In this document: positions 8,325-16,583 of the stretch, piece after piece
How the letters are laid out: every line of letters starts with the position of its first letter
Numbering within the stretch: position 1 is the first letter of the stretch
Assembly: GCA_903850565.1 (NCBI GenBank)
Contig: CAINLV010000029.1
Coordinates: forward strand, 142,471-206,470
Direction: 5' to 3'
Source of the DNA: an uncultured Actinomycetes bacterium
GTDB taxonomy: Bacteria > Actinomycetota > Actinomycetes > Nanopelagicales > Nanopelagicaceae
DNA: 64,000 bases
The notes under the pieces: model-generated
What the model was told of the DNA's origin: nothing
Seen by the model: only the letters and a program-made list of their open reading frames with translations
Databases searched by the model: none
Program-made: the position numbers and the translations under genes

Positions 8325-8807
8325 TCATATTTTCTTAAATTGAATTGGAATATTTATGTCGTAACTTCTATCGTCGCCGCGGGTGTGATCGGCGCGTACA
8401 TATATGGCACATTTAATTTTGCGACAATCCAATTTTCCAATCATCGGTGAGACTTTGATAGTGATGGAAAACCTTCCGCCAGGCAGATACGGCTTGGCCA
8501 AACCAATTCCATAATCCGGCGGATTGGAAGAGATCCACATCGAAGATCCAGTTGCTCCGGTCTCATCCACGCCCCCGCCACAAGGGGTGGGCAATTTACC
8601 CTTTGCCACCAAAATGCATATCGCAACATATACTCCGACTGTTTCGTCGAAGCGGGCACCGGAAATTACGATTTTTTCGCCATTCTTAATATTTGTAACC
8701 TTTGAAACAGTAAGACTCTCGCCGTGATTTCCAGGGCGAGTCGCAGCTGAAGCGGCACTCAGGGGTAAGGCAAGAACTATCAAAAGGAGCACAATCTTCC
8801 GAAGCAT
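8325..8807 (-). CDS. Secreted neocarzinostatin-like protein of a haem or iron uptake locus
   Basis: 160 aa when started at the ATG at 8807, which opens directly with a signal peptide (LRKIVLLLIVLALPLSAASA). The frame extends upstream to 8882, but that extension is not signal-like. The mature part has the neocarzinostatin-family layout: an NGEKIVISGARF strand, YVAIC, a disulfide-type Cys pair, then LDCRKIKCAIYVRADHT and a final IPIQF strand. The last block is shared with the next gene downstream, which starts 12 bp after this one ends, so the pair is probably one operon. It is divergent from the transporter genes. Ligand binding is inferred from context only. Confidence 0.6.
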   Translation of the reverse strand: MLRKIVLLLIVLALPLSAASAATRPGNHGESLTVSKVTNIKNGEKIVISGARFDETVGVYVAICILVAKGKLPTPCGGGVDETGATGSSMWISSNPPDYGIGLAKPYLPGGRFSITIKVSPMIGKLDCRKIKCAIYVRADHTRGDDRSYDINIPIQFKKI

Positions 8808-8912
8808 TGGGGAAAGGTAACCCAAACTCCTTAAAAGGTTCCTAGACACTGGGCAGATGGTGTGTCGGGGCTTTACCGACAAAATCTGCCAGTTAGTACG
8901 GAATAAGCCTGT

Positions 8913-8918
8913 GATAAT
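8913..8918 (+). promoter_or_regulatory. Putative -10 element of the haem/iron ABC operon (leaderless)
   Basis: GATAAT preceded by TGT (an extended -10 look) lies 6 nt before the GTG start at 8925. No Shine-Dalgarno fits in between. A -35 is not clear. Confidence 0.45.
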
Positions 8919-8924
8919 CGGACA

Positions 8925-9821
8925 GTGAAACCAATCATTGGCGCCTTAATAGGCGTGCTCGTTCTCAGTGGTTGTTCAACACAAAATATCGCAGTTCAAA
9001 ATATCGGCGACAGCCAGGTCACCTTGCCAATCGTAAATTCCGGCGAAACCCCCGCTTACTCACGGGTGGTGGCGTTGGCCAACGGGAGCGCCGAAATCGT
9101 AGCCGCATTGGGTTTCACCAAAATACTCGTGGGTCGAGATATCGCATCGACGATGCCCGAATTATCGAAAATCCCAATCGATACCGATGCCCATCAAGTT
9201 TCAGTAGAGCGCGTACTCTCACAGCACCCAGATCTCATCTTGATTGATTCCAATACAAGTCCAGCATCGGCAATCACTGTTTTGCGAAATTCTGGAATTA
9301 AAATTGTCACCGTTCCAAATTCTTGGACATTAACGACGATGCCATCCAAAGAAGCAGCCGTTTCTGACGCATTGAAAGTTCCACAGGCGCAGAAAATGTT
9401 GCAAGCTCTTTTGAAACAAAATGAATACCCATCGAAAAAAATCAAGGTCGCCTTCCTCTACTTGCGCGGAACCGCCTCTATTTATTTAATTGGCGGAAAG
9501 GGATCTGGAGCTGATTCGCTTCTGACCAATATTGGGTTGATAGATGCTGGAGCAGCAGTGTTACCCCACCCATTTAACGCTCTGACGGCGGAAGCGCTCA
9601 TAAAGTTACAACCAGATGTTTTACTTCTGATGACGAAAGGATTGGTCTCTGTGGGTGGACTTTCAGGATTGATCCAACTCCCTGGAATTGCCCAAACACC
9701 TGCTGGAAAAAATAAGCGAGTTATCACCGTTGACGATTCATTGTTGCTTTCTTTTGGTCCGCGCACCATCTCGTTATTGCCAAAACTCAGGGCTGCCATT
9801 CTTAAGGTTTCGGCACAATGA
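8925..9821 (+). CDS. ABC transporter substrate-binding lipoprotein, HmuT-like (haem or Fe-siderophore)
   Basis: 298 aa. The signal peptide ends in the lipobox LSGC, with Cys17 the predicted lipidated residue. The rest is a two-lobed FecB/BtuF-type binding protein: RVVALANGSAEIVAALGF at ~48 and VGRD..S..P at ~70, as in the HmuT/ChuT haem-binding group, then HPDLILID near 105. The start is GTG at 8925. The gene overlaps the permease by 4 bp (ATGA). Haem is favoured over siderophores by the VGRD motif and the secreted partners, but this is not proven. Confidence 0.78.
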   Translation: MKPIIGALIGVLVLSGCSTQNIAVQNIGDSQVTLPIVNSGETPAYSRVVALANGSAEIVAALGFTKILVGRDIASTMPELSKIPIDTDAHQVSVERVLSQHPDLILIDSNTSPASAITVLRNSGIKIVTVPNSWTLTTMPSKEAAVSDALKVPQAQKMLQALLKQNEYPSKKIKVAFLYLRGTASIYLIGGKGSGADSLLTNIGLIDAGAAVLPHPFNALTAEALIKLQPDVLLLMTKGLVSVGGLSGLIQLPGIAQTPAGKNKRVITVDDSLLLSFGPRTISLLPKLRAAILKVSAQ

Positions 9822-10801
9822 AACGAAGATTCCTCTATTTATCTTTAGCGATTGCGCTCGTACTTCTATTTATTCTTTCGCTGCAAATAGGTTTGATTCA
9901 CCTTCACCAATCCGTCTTTTCGCTCATTGGTAAAAACAATTCAGTCGATGCCACCACCGTATGGGATGTTCGATTTCCTCGTGCATTTGGAGCAGTAGTG
10001 ATTGGCTGCGCGCTCGGAGTTGCTGGCGCGCTCTCCCAAGGGATTTTTAAGAATCCATTGGCCGAACCCACGCTGATTGGTCTATCCAGTGGCGCTACCT
10101 TCGGCACAATATTGGGAATTGCAACGGGCTTGGCTGGTTATGGATCATGGGTCAATTGCTTGATGGCAACCGCAGGGACGGCTATTGCCGCGACGGTCAT
10201 TCAATTATTAGCGCCAAATAAGAACTTTGGCTTCCTCTTAACTGGAATTGCCTTCTCATCTATTTTAACTTCCGTGGCCGGCTTAATAATTTCCATTTCT
10301 AGAAGGCCAGGAATAGCATCCATAACTTTTTGGAATTTTGGATCGTTAAGTTTGGTGAACTTTTCCACGATTCGAACAATTCTTCCCTTTGTACTTGCTG
10401 GGATTATCTTGGCCTTCTTCCTTGCTCCTGGATTAAATATCTGGAGCCTGGGTGAAGATTCGGCTTTCTATATGGGGATGAATATAAATCGATTTCGATA
10501 TCTCAACATTTTGGCGATCGCTTTACTAATTGGCCCAGCCGTGAGCGCAGTTGGTTCCATTGCCTTCTTAGGTCTTCTGGTGCCACATGTCGTTCGACTA
10601 GTTGTCGGTCCGATGCATCGCCACCTGATTCTTCTCTCTGGATTATTGGGAGCAATCGTTCTGCTCATATCTGACCTCTTGGCTCGTGCCGCTTTTGCGC
10701 CACATGAAGTTCCGCTTGGATTGCTCACATCGGCCCTAGGCGCCCCAGTATTAATTATTTTGCTCCGAGCACGTCGTGCGGCTTGGGTGGTAGAGCAATG
10801 A
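9818..10801 (+). CDS. FecCD-family ABC transporter permease (HmuU-like)
   Basis: 327 aa with eight to ten hydrophobic helices. Conserved FecCD/BtuC features include RFPRAFGAVVIGCALGVAGA near residue 50, NPLAEPTLIGLSSGA near 85, and the cytoplasmic coupling region FLGLLVPHVVRL near 245. The protein forms the membrane channel for a haem or Fe-chelate importer. It starts inside the stop of the binding-protein gene and its own stop overlaps the ATPase start, so the three are translationally coupled. Confidence 0.88.
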   Translation: MKRRFLYLSLAIALVLLFILSLQIGLIHLHQSVFSLIGKNNSVDATTVWDVRFPRAFGAVVIGCALGVAGALSQGIFKNPLAEPTLIGLSSGATFGTILGIATGLAGYGSWVNCLMATAGTAIAATVIQLLAPNKNFGFLLTGIAFSSILTSVAGLIISISRRPGIASITFWNFGSLSLVNFSTIRTILPFVLAGIILAFFLAPGLNIWSLGEDSAFYMGMNINRFRYLNILAIALLIGPAVSAVGSIAFLGLLVPHVVRLVVGPMHRHLILLSGLLGAIVLLISDLLARAAFAPHEVPLGLLTSALGAPVLIILLRARRAAWVVEQ

Positions 10802-11400
10802 TCGAAATCAAAAATATTAGGATCCGAAGAGGAACTGCGTTGGTCTTCGATAGTTATTCTGCGACAATTTTGAATAAGGGTGCCACCCTTTTGGCTGGTC
10901 CGAACGGTGCCGGCAAAACAACATTGGTAAGTGCCATTGCAGGAAGCACACCGCTAGAGGCGGGAGAGATTTTGATCAATGGTAATGATATTTCTGCTCT
11001 CAAACCTTCGCGATTTGCCCAAATGCGTTCGGTAGCCCCGCAGCGAAGATTCTTTACCCTTGCATTTAGTGTGGCGGAAATTATCGAACTTTCTCCCACT
11101 CATCTTCGAAGTAGCGACTGGTTAGAGGTCATCGAAACGCTGGGATTGAATCAACTCAAGTCCAAGAAGGTCACAGAACTTTCGATCGGACAACAGCAGC
11201 GAGTCAGTTTAGGTTTGTCGTTAATTCAGGAAGCCGATTTCTATTTACTGGATGAACCATTTAGCGCCCAAGATTCCAATTTCCAAAAAGCGATTCTAGA
11301 AATAATTGATATTAGGGCAAAAGAAAAGGGAGTTCTGGTTGCCAGTCATAACACTGACGCCCTTCGCTCCCATTTCTCTCACGAGATAGCTATCAAATAG
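10798..11400 (+). CDS. ABC transporter ATP-binding protein (HmuV-like)
   Basis: 200 aa from the ATG at 10798, which overlaps the permease stop as ATGA; an upstream TTG in frame is less likely. Walker A GPNGAGKTT lies at residues 34-42, the signature LSIGQQQR near 127, Walker B FYLLDEP near 145, and the H-loop SHN near 183. It is shorter than most HmuV/FecE ATPases (about 250 aa), mainly because the C-terminus ends soon after the H-loop. It energises the haem/iron importer. The 3' end overlaps the convergent DEAD-box gene by 8 bp. Confidence 0.85.
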   Translation: MIEIKNIRIRRGTALVFDSYSATILNKGATLLAGPNGAGKTTLVSAIAGSTPLEAGEILINGNDISALKPSRFAQMRSVAPQRRFFTLAFSVAEIIELSPTHLRSSDWLEVIETLGLNQLKSKKVTELSIGQQQRVSLGLSLIQEADFYLLDEPFSAQDSNFQKAILEIIDIRAKEKGVLVASHNTDALRSHFSHEIAIK

Positions 11401-13348
11401 CGCGCGCTGGTCGCTTTCCGGAAGTAACTTTCTTCACTCCACCCTTGCGATGCTCGGCTGGAAAAGGCTTGCCGCTCTTCTTCTTTGAACCACCGGCACG
11501 TTGACGGGTAGTTTTTTCAGAGAAGTCGACGCTCTTACGATCACCTTTTGGGGCTGGTCGTTCGGAGCGAGCTGGCTTTTCAGTACGAGCTGGCTTGGAC
11601 CAAGTTTCAGTACGAGCTGGCTTTTCGGTGCGGGCTGGCTTTTCGGTGCGGGCTGGCTTTTCGGTGCGGGCTGGCTTCTCCCATTTTTCGGCACGCATTG
11701 GCGCACCAGTTTTAGCTGGGCGGTATGGTCGCTCCGACTTTTCGCTACGGACTGGACGTTCGCTGCGAACCGGGCGCTCACTCTTGGCTGGGCGATCAAA
11801 TTTATCCGCTGCGCGGTAGGGACGATCGCTTCTTTCGGCACGAACTGGACGATCGCTTCTTTCGGTACGAACTGGACGATCAAATTTATCGGCTGCGCGG
11901 TAAGGGCGGTCAGTTCGTTCAACGCGGGCTGGACGCTCACTTCTTTCGGCACGTACTGGAGCTTCAACTCGTTCAACTCGAGCCGGACGTTCAGTTCGCT
12001 CAGGGCGTTCGGTTCTTACTGGACGATCAGCTCTTGCTGGTCGATCTGAACGCTCGCTGCGATCTGGACGATCGTAACGCTCTGAACTTCTGCCACGTTC
12101 GCCACCGCGGCCACCGCGGAAACCACGGTCACCACCGCGATCGCCACCACGACCACGAGAAGGCTTCTCTGCTTCAACAATAACTGGGATACCAGAAGGT
12201 TCTTGTGCGCCAGTGATTCGGATTAATTCTTCATCAGATGGACGAACATAACTTTCGGTCAATTTCACTCCGGCGCGGGTGGTTAAACCGTAGACGCCTT
12301 TCTTCTGCTTCGAAGTTGCCAATGTGACAACCACTCCAGTTGCACCGGCACGAGCTGTTCGGCCAGCACGGTGTAAATAATCTTTGTGATCGGCTGGTGC
12401 ATCAACGTGCACAACTAGGGAAACATCATCAACATGGATACCGCGCGCAGCAACATCGGTTGCTACAAGTGCAGAGGCTCGGCCATCTTTAAATGCGGCT
12501 AATACTCGAGTTCGTTGTCCTTGCGACTTTCCACCATGAAGGACCCCAACTGGCACGCCATTTTGCAGCATCTTGTCAGCTAATTTATCGGCGCCATGCT
12601 TTGTGCGAACGAAGAAAATGGTACGGCCTTCGCGAGCAGCAATTTGGGTAGAAATTAAATCTTTATGTGCTTGGTCCATAATCAAAATATGATGCAACAT
12701 ATCGGCGGAACGGGACTTCTCATTCTCAAGAGAGTGCGTTACCGGGTTCTTCAAGAATTTCTTCACCAAGGTATCAACATCGCGATCCAAAGTGGCGCTG
12801 AACAACAATCGTTGTCCGTTATCTTTTGTTAAACCAAGAATTTCTTTAACGACGGGCAGGAAACCCATATCAGCCATTTGATCGGCTTCGTCAATAACAG
12901 TGATGACAACATCATCAAGTTCGATGTGTCGTTTTTCTAGCAGGTCAATTAACCGGCCAGGGGTTGCAACAATAATCGGGACTCCACGCTTTAGCGCTTG
13001 AATCTGACCGGTATAGGAAAGACCACCTGCAACTACTTGGGAGTTCAAATTAACGCGGCGAGATAGTGGTCCAATAACATCGTTGATCTGCATCGCGAGT
13101 TCGCGGGTAGGAGCAAGGATTAAGCCGAGTGGACGATGAGGTTGAGCGGTTCGACCAGCCAAACGTGTCATCATGGCTAAGCCGAATGCGAGAGTTTTAC
13201 CAGAACCAGTTTGACCTCGACCAAGAATGTCGCGACCTTCAATAGCATCGGGCAATGTGGCGGTTTGAATAGGAAATGGCGAAGAGATTCCTTCGAGGTC
13301 AAGAGCTTGGACCAGCGCAGGGTTAACACCTAAAGCATGAAAAGACAT
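11393..13348 (-). CDS. DEAD-box RNA helicase with long repetitive Arg/Glu/Pro-rich tail
   Basis: 651 aa from the ATG at 13348, chosen because the Q-motif (F..LGV...L..AL, then PFPIQ) starts directly after it; the longer frame begins at a TTG. The helicase core covers residues 1-~380: GQTGSGKT (motif I), PTRELA (Ia), TPGR, VIDEAD (II), SAT (III) and HRAGRTARAG (VI). Residues ~400-651 are a low-complexity basic tail: first RGGDRGG-type segments, then repeats such as RTEKPA and RSDRPVRAE, and a final Lys/Arg-rich end. Such tails usually bind RNA. Enzymes of this type remodel rRNA or mRNA, often under cold stress. Confidence 0.9.
   Translation of the reverse strand: MSFHALGVNPALVQALDLEGISSPFPIQTATLPDAIEGRDILGRGQTGSGKTLAFGLAMMTRLAGRTAQPHRPLGLILAPTRELAMQINDVIGPLSRRVNLNSQVVAGGLSYTGQIQALKRGVPIIVATPGRLIDLLEKRHIELDDVVITVIDEADQMADMGFLPVVKEILGLTKDNGQRLLFSATLDRDVDTLVKKFLKNPVTHSLENEKSRSADMLHHILIMDQAHKDLISTQIAAREGRTIFFVRTKHGADKLADKMLQNGVPVGVLHGGKSQGQRTRVLAAFKDGRASALVATDVAARGIHVDDVSLVVHVDAPADHKDYLHRAGRTARAGATGVVVTLATSKQKKGVYGLTTRAGVKLTESYVRPSDEELIRITGAQEPSGIPVIVEAEKPSRGRGGDRGGDRGFRGGRGGERGRSSERYDRPDRSERSDRPARADRPVRTERPERTERPARVERVEAPVRAERSERPARVERTDRPYRAADKFDRPVRTERSDRPVRAERSDRPYRAADKFDRPAKSERPVRSERPVRSEKSERPYRPAKTGAPMRAEKWEKPARTEKPARTEKPARTEKPARTETWSKPARTEKPARSERPAPKGDRKSVDFSEKTTRQRAGGSKKKSGKPFPAEHRKGGVKKVTSGKRPARAI
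11570..12060. repeat. Internal repeats coding for the DEAD-box tail, including an 18-bp tandem repeat
   Basis: Between 11615 and 11676 an 18-bp unit (GGCTGGCTTTTCGGTGCG) occurs about 3.4 times in tandem with one mismatch; it codes for RTEKPA units on the minus strand. Around 11820-11880 a 27-bp unit starting GGACGATCGCTTCTTTCGG is repeated twice, and a longer block containing CAAATTTATC[CG]GCTGCGCGGTA appears at about 11787 and 11880. All units are multiples of 3, so copy-number change would keep the reading frame. Confidence 0.85.
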
Positions 13349-13553
13349 GGATCTACCAATCGAGACATCAAGCGTGTCTCGAGATGATCCGACTTCGATC
13401 AAATTATTAGCTAAGACTCGCGAGCGAACGCTGTGTGCGTTCTTATGGGGAGTGCTGCGGTTGCAACAACTGAGAAAGGGTAACGGAGAGGAGGGGGTTT
13501 TCCCAAATCGCTCTTGTTTTCACGCGGTAAATAGGCTAAGCCGAGTGAAGAAA
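13349..13553. other. Intergenic region upstream of the DEAD-box gene
   Basis: 205 bp with no convincing gene. It would hold the 5' leader of the helicase mRNA. A 6-bp inverted repeat GAACGC / GCGTTC with a TGTGT loop lies around 13426-13442. A G-rich run followed by TTTTCCC lies near 13492-13502. No clear promoter can be assigned. Confidence 0.4.
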
Positions 13554-13946
13554 CTAGCGAATAATGAAGGAAACGCTCTCATGTGATCCATCTACTTCCA
13601 ACTGCCATTCATATCTGCCCGCTGCTAAAACAAGATTATTTATATTGACCGCCATCGGCCACGAGATAGGGGCACCTTCGGGATGACCAGACGGGCGTCC
13701 TACCTCCACTTGTCCATTGGTTCCCATGAGATTTCCAGATTCATCTCGGATCAAATTGCCATCTTCGTTGACCAAAGTGAGTGACCAATTTAATTTCTTA
13801 TTTGTGGATGTCCATGGAATTTCCGCTTTTACTGCGACCGCCATTGATGGAAGTGGGGAGCCAGCAACATCCCATCCGCCACCCAAAATATAAAGTTTGC
13901 CGTTTACCTCTTGAGCTGAATCAGCCAAAATCATATAAATCTTCAC
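13554..13946 (-). CDS. DUF6941-like protein of unknown function
   Basis: 130 aa, soluble, no signal peptide. The N-terminus (ILADSAQEVNGKLYILGGGW) and the later EIPWTSTNKK and FIIR-ending beta strands match a small actinobacterial family I recall as DUF6941. Members look like single beta-sandwich domains, and no function is established. It is on the same strand as the DEAD-box gene but 205 bp apart, with lysE 47 bp upstream on the same strand. No catalytic motif is visible. Confidence 0.65.
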   Translation of the reverse strand: MKIYMILADSAQEVNGKLYILGGGWDVAGSPLPSMAVAVKAEIPWTSTNKKLNWSLTLVNEDGNLIRDESGNLMGTNGQVEVGRPSGHPEGAPISWPMAVNINNLVLAAGRYEWQLEVDGSHESVSFIIR

Positions 13947-13993
13947 GGGGTGTTCCCTTCGATAGGCCCTAATCTACTTTAAATATCCAACGA

Positions 13994-14629
13994 TTATCTG
14001 GGCGATGTCAGTAACAACCCTAGAGCCAGGACCAATATTCCCGCCGCAGAAACTCCTGTGAGAAATCTTCGAATACTTGGGCGCGAGAGGAAGGTGGAGG
14101 CTCGATCGACAACGCTGACCAAGAATGAATACCAGGTCGTGGAAACGCAAGCTTGAACGATTCCAAGGATAAAGATTCCCCAACCCAGTGAAAAATTCTT
14201 GGGCACAAAGGCCGGAATGAAAGCGACTGCGAAAACCGCAGCCTTCACATTGGTTAAGTTGGTAATCAAACCAAGGCAATAGGCCGGTAGAAATTGGATT
14301 TTCGCGCTTCCAGTAATATCGAACTTGCCGAATTCTTTTCGCAACTGCAGCAATGTTTGGATGGCAAGTCCAACCAAGAAAATTACGCCCGCGTATTTCA
14401 AAATTGAAAAGGCGAAATGAGATTTAGCAAAAACCGCCGAAAGCCCCACTGCGGACATGGTTCCCCACACAATCAGTCCTGATGCATTTCCTAGCACCGA
14501 ATAGATGGCTGCACGAGATCCACCGATCAAACTCTGGCGAAGCACCATAGCAACGCCCTGACCAGGAACAATCGCCAACAAAAGAGCTGTTAGTGCAAAG
14601 GCTGGAATGATTTTTATTAATTCAATCAA
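13994..14629 (-). CDS. LysE/RhtB-family exporter
   Basis: 211 aa with about six hydrophobic segments. The first contains the family motif PGQGVAMVLRQSLIGGSRAA near residue 22, followed by GNASGLIVWG near 48. LysE-family proteins export amino acids or related small molecules; the substrate cannot be read from sequence. The gene starts 1 bp after the gatD stop on the same strand, so it is likely the last gene of the murT-gatD-lysE unit. Confidence 0.85.
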   Translation of the reverse strand: MIELIKIIPAFALTALLLAIVPGQGVAMVLRQSLIGGSRAAIYSVLGNASGLIVWGTMSAVGLSAVFAKSHFAFSILKYAGVIFLVGLAIQTLLQLRKEFGKFDITGSAKIQFLPAYCLGLITNLTNVKAAVFAVAFIPAFVPKNFSLGWGIFILGIVQACVSTTWYSFLVSVVDRASTFLSRPSIRRFLTGVSAAGILVLALGLLLTSPR

Positions 14630-14630
14630 C

Positions 14631-15323
14631 TTATTTTGTCACCGATCTTCGCCAACGGGCGTATTCAACTGCCAGATCGTCTACATAATTAATCGTTGAT
14701 TGACCAGTGGTTTTTGCCAAGAGGAAATCAGCGAATTCAGGATTTCGGGCCAAAACTGGTCCATGTAAATAGGTACCAAAAACATTTTCAGAAATTGCGC
14801 CGTCGACGGATTCGGCTCCGTTTCCATGACCGACAAGTACATTTCCAAATGGCTGTACTCCTTCGCCCAATATGGTGCGACCGCCATGATTTTCAAAACC
14901 GGTAAATTCACAATCTAGGAATGAGGCTTTGACCTTTATATCTCCGACAAAACGCTGCTCGCCTGGAGTGGTGCGGACATTCAACAAACCCAAACCCCTG
15001 ATTTCTTGACCCAGTCCATCGGTAAAACTCTCACCAATTATTTGAAATCCGGCGCAGATGGCCAAAAGAGTGGCACCTTGGGAAATCGCGCTCGCTAGAG
15101 CTCCCCCATTTTGTAAGGCGGACAGACTCAAGGCTTGCGCGGCATCTTCAGCGCCACCCATGAGATAAATATCGGCGCTCTTGGGAAGGGTCTCTAGATA
15201 GGAGATATCAATGACTTCGGCAGCGATTCCGTTGAGGTGCGCTCTAAATGCCAGCACATCAGCGTTACCGCGGTCCCCATAGGTACCGAGTAGTTCGTTA
15301 TGAATGCGGACGATTGTGAGCAT
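14631..15323 (-). CDS. gatD: Lipid II isoglutaminyl synthase, glutaminase subunit GatD
   Basis: 230 aa. A class I glutamine amidotransferase fold of the CobB/CobQ type: nucleophile Cys90 in LLAICAGFQIIG, catalytic His187 in GTYLHGP. It starts with the strand LTIVRIHNELLGTYGDRGN seen in GatD. The adjacent MurT gene ends 2 bp upstream, so the two subunits are made together. GatD frees ammonia from glutamine and MurT uses it to amidate the D-Glu of the lipid II stem peptide. Confidence 0.92.
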   Translation of the reverse strand: MLTIVRIHNELLGTYGDRGNADVLAFRAHLNGIAAEVIDISYLETLPKSADIYLMGGAEDAAQALSLSALQNGGALASAISQGATLLAICAGFQIIGESFTDGLGQEIRGLGLLNVRTTPGEQRFVGDIKVKASFLDCEFTGFENHGGRTILGEGVQPFGNVLVGHGNGAESVDGAISENVFGTYLHGPVLARNPEFADFLLAKTTGQSTINYVDDLAVEYARWRRSVTK

Positions 15324-15325
15324 GA

Positions 15326-16453
15326 CTATCGGCTCAATTCAAAAAAGGCGGTGTAGGCCGAAAGCACTTGCACATGCTCCCCCGATGAAAATTGGGAGAT
15401 CGCCGTTGCGAAGCTCTCGGCTGCAATTGATTCGATCCCTTGGACGTGTAATCGATATTGAATGTCTAAAGCACGTTCGCCGGTGACAACAACTTTGCGA
15501 CCTTGCAAAATTTGAAAGTCAACATCGTAGAGCCATGAGGTATCGATTCCATCTACTTCCCGCGCATTCAAAATCAAAATTACTTGATTTGAATTAATTC
15601 CCGTTAGCGCTTCGGTCCAAGATGCAGGATTTTTTGTGAGTCGAATAGAAGCGGTAACTCCACCAGATTCGATGCTGATTGTCCGTTCTAGTTCCGAGGG
15701 AGAAACTTCTAACCAGGGTGCACCGATCACAGATCCAGCAATATTTGCCAGTATGGAATTTCGCTCTGGTGCACTGGTGGCGACAAGAAGTTTGTCATAA
15801 GACTTATTAGATAAGCCGCATGAACATTCATATGACCCCGAACTCCATTTCATGTAACCACCGCAGTTGGGGCAGACTGCGCCATCCGGATGAGACCGAC
15901 CGCCGAAAGAAACCCGCAAAACCTTTGCAGCTTTTTGTGTCGCGTAATTTACAAATGGGTCATCAATATCAATTACAAAAGTCGTATCCGGTGACTGTTC
16001 TGCGATTTCGCGCCATCTATCTGCAACGCGTTTTACTTCGTGCATTCGATGCAATTGATCTCGAGTTAAGTTAAGAAGTAGGACCACTTCTGGCTGTGTC
16101 TGCTTGATGACATTAGCTAAATGCAATTCATCTACTTCTAGAACTGCGTAATTGGCTCGCTTTAAGAGTGAACCCGCTACTCCCCACGAGAGATTTGACC
16201 CTGACGGACTAGTTGTGACGGCACCTAACTGCTCAATGATTCTTACGAGAAAACGGGTAGTACTGGTTTTCCCATTTGTTCCGCTCACTAAGAGAACTCT
16301 TCGGCCTTGCGAAAGTTCGGATATTGCTGAAGGCCGCAAGAAAAGAAGAACTCTTCCTGAAATGGTTTCGCCAGATTTTTTAGCAAAGGTCTTGGAAGCC
16401 CAGGCCGAGAGTAATGCGATAAGAACCGCACGTTTTAGCCCTCTATTTGGCAT
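15326..16453 (-). CDS. murT: Lipid II isoglutaminyl synthase, Mur-ligase-like subunit MurT
   Basis: 375 aa from the ATG at 16453. The frame runs on to 16489, but that extension nearly reaches the tRNA-Thr gene and does not look like the family. The ATP-binding loop SGTNGKTSTT lies near residue 55. A Cys4 zinc ribbon characteristic of MurT (CPNCGG...CSCG) lies near 195-215. The C-terminal DUF1727 domain is followed directly by gatD. MurT-GatD amidates position 2 of the peptidoglycan stem peptide, needed for efficient cross-linking in many Gram-positive bacteria. A hydrophobic stretch after MPNRGLKR is normal for the family. Confidence 0.92.
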   Translation of the reverse strand: MPNRGLKRAVLIALLSAWASKTFAKKSGETISGRVLLFLRPSAISELSQGRRVLLVSGTNGKTSTTRFLVRIIEQLGAVTTSPSGSNLSWGVAGSLLKRANYAVLEVDELHLANVIKQTQPEVVLLLNLTRDQLHRMHEVKRVADRWREIAEQSPDTTFVIDIDDPFVNYATQKAAKVLRVSFGGRSHPDGAVCPNCGGYMKWSSGSYECSCGLSNKSYDKLLVATSAPERNSILANIAGSVIGAPWLEVSPSELERTISIESGGVTASIRLTKNPASWTEALTGINSNQVILILNAREVDGIDTSWLYDVDFQILQGRKVVVTGERALDIQYRLHVQGIESIAAESFATAISQFSSGEHVQVLSAYTAFFELSR

Positions 16454-16496
16454 TAAATTCCAATCACAGGATCCCCGATAATGACACAATTGTTCG

Positions 16497-16569
16497 AGCC
16501 ACCTGTGAGAGTCGAACTCACGACCTACGCTTTACGAGAGCGTCGCTCTACCGACTGAGCTAAGGCGGC
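16497..16569 (-). tRNA. tRNA-Thr (anticodon CGT)
   Basis: 73 nt on the minus strand. The acceptor stem GCCGCCT pairs with AGGTGGC (one G-U). The D-arm is GCTC...GAGC, the anticodon stem ACGCT/AGCGT encloses CTCGTAA with anticodon CGT, and the T-arm GTGAG-TTCGACT-CTCAC is complete. The 3' CCA is not encoded. It reads ACG codons. Confidence 0.95.
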
Positions 16570-16583
16570 GAAGGTAATAAAAA

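Noticed and set aside
11615..11676. 18-bp tandem repeat considered as a CRISPR array
   Set aside because: There are no unique spacers; the units are directly joined, multiples of 3, and inside a coding region.
11501..12183. Long open frames on the plus strand opposite the DEAD-box tail, coding for Trp/Phe/Gly/Leu-rich repeats
   Set aside because: They are mirror images of the Arg/Glu/Pro repeats in the real gene on the minus strand; the composition is a by-product of the repeat and no start signal is present.
16454..16489. Longer N-terminus for MurT reaching towards tRNA-Thr
   Set aside because: The extra 12 residues have no counterpart in MurT and leave only 7 bp to the tRNA; the ATG at 16453 gives the expected start.
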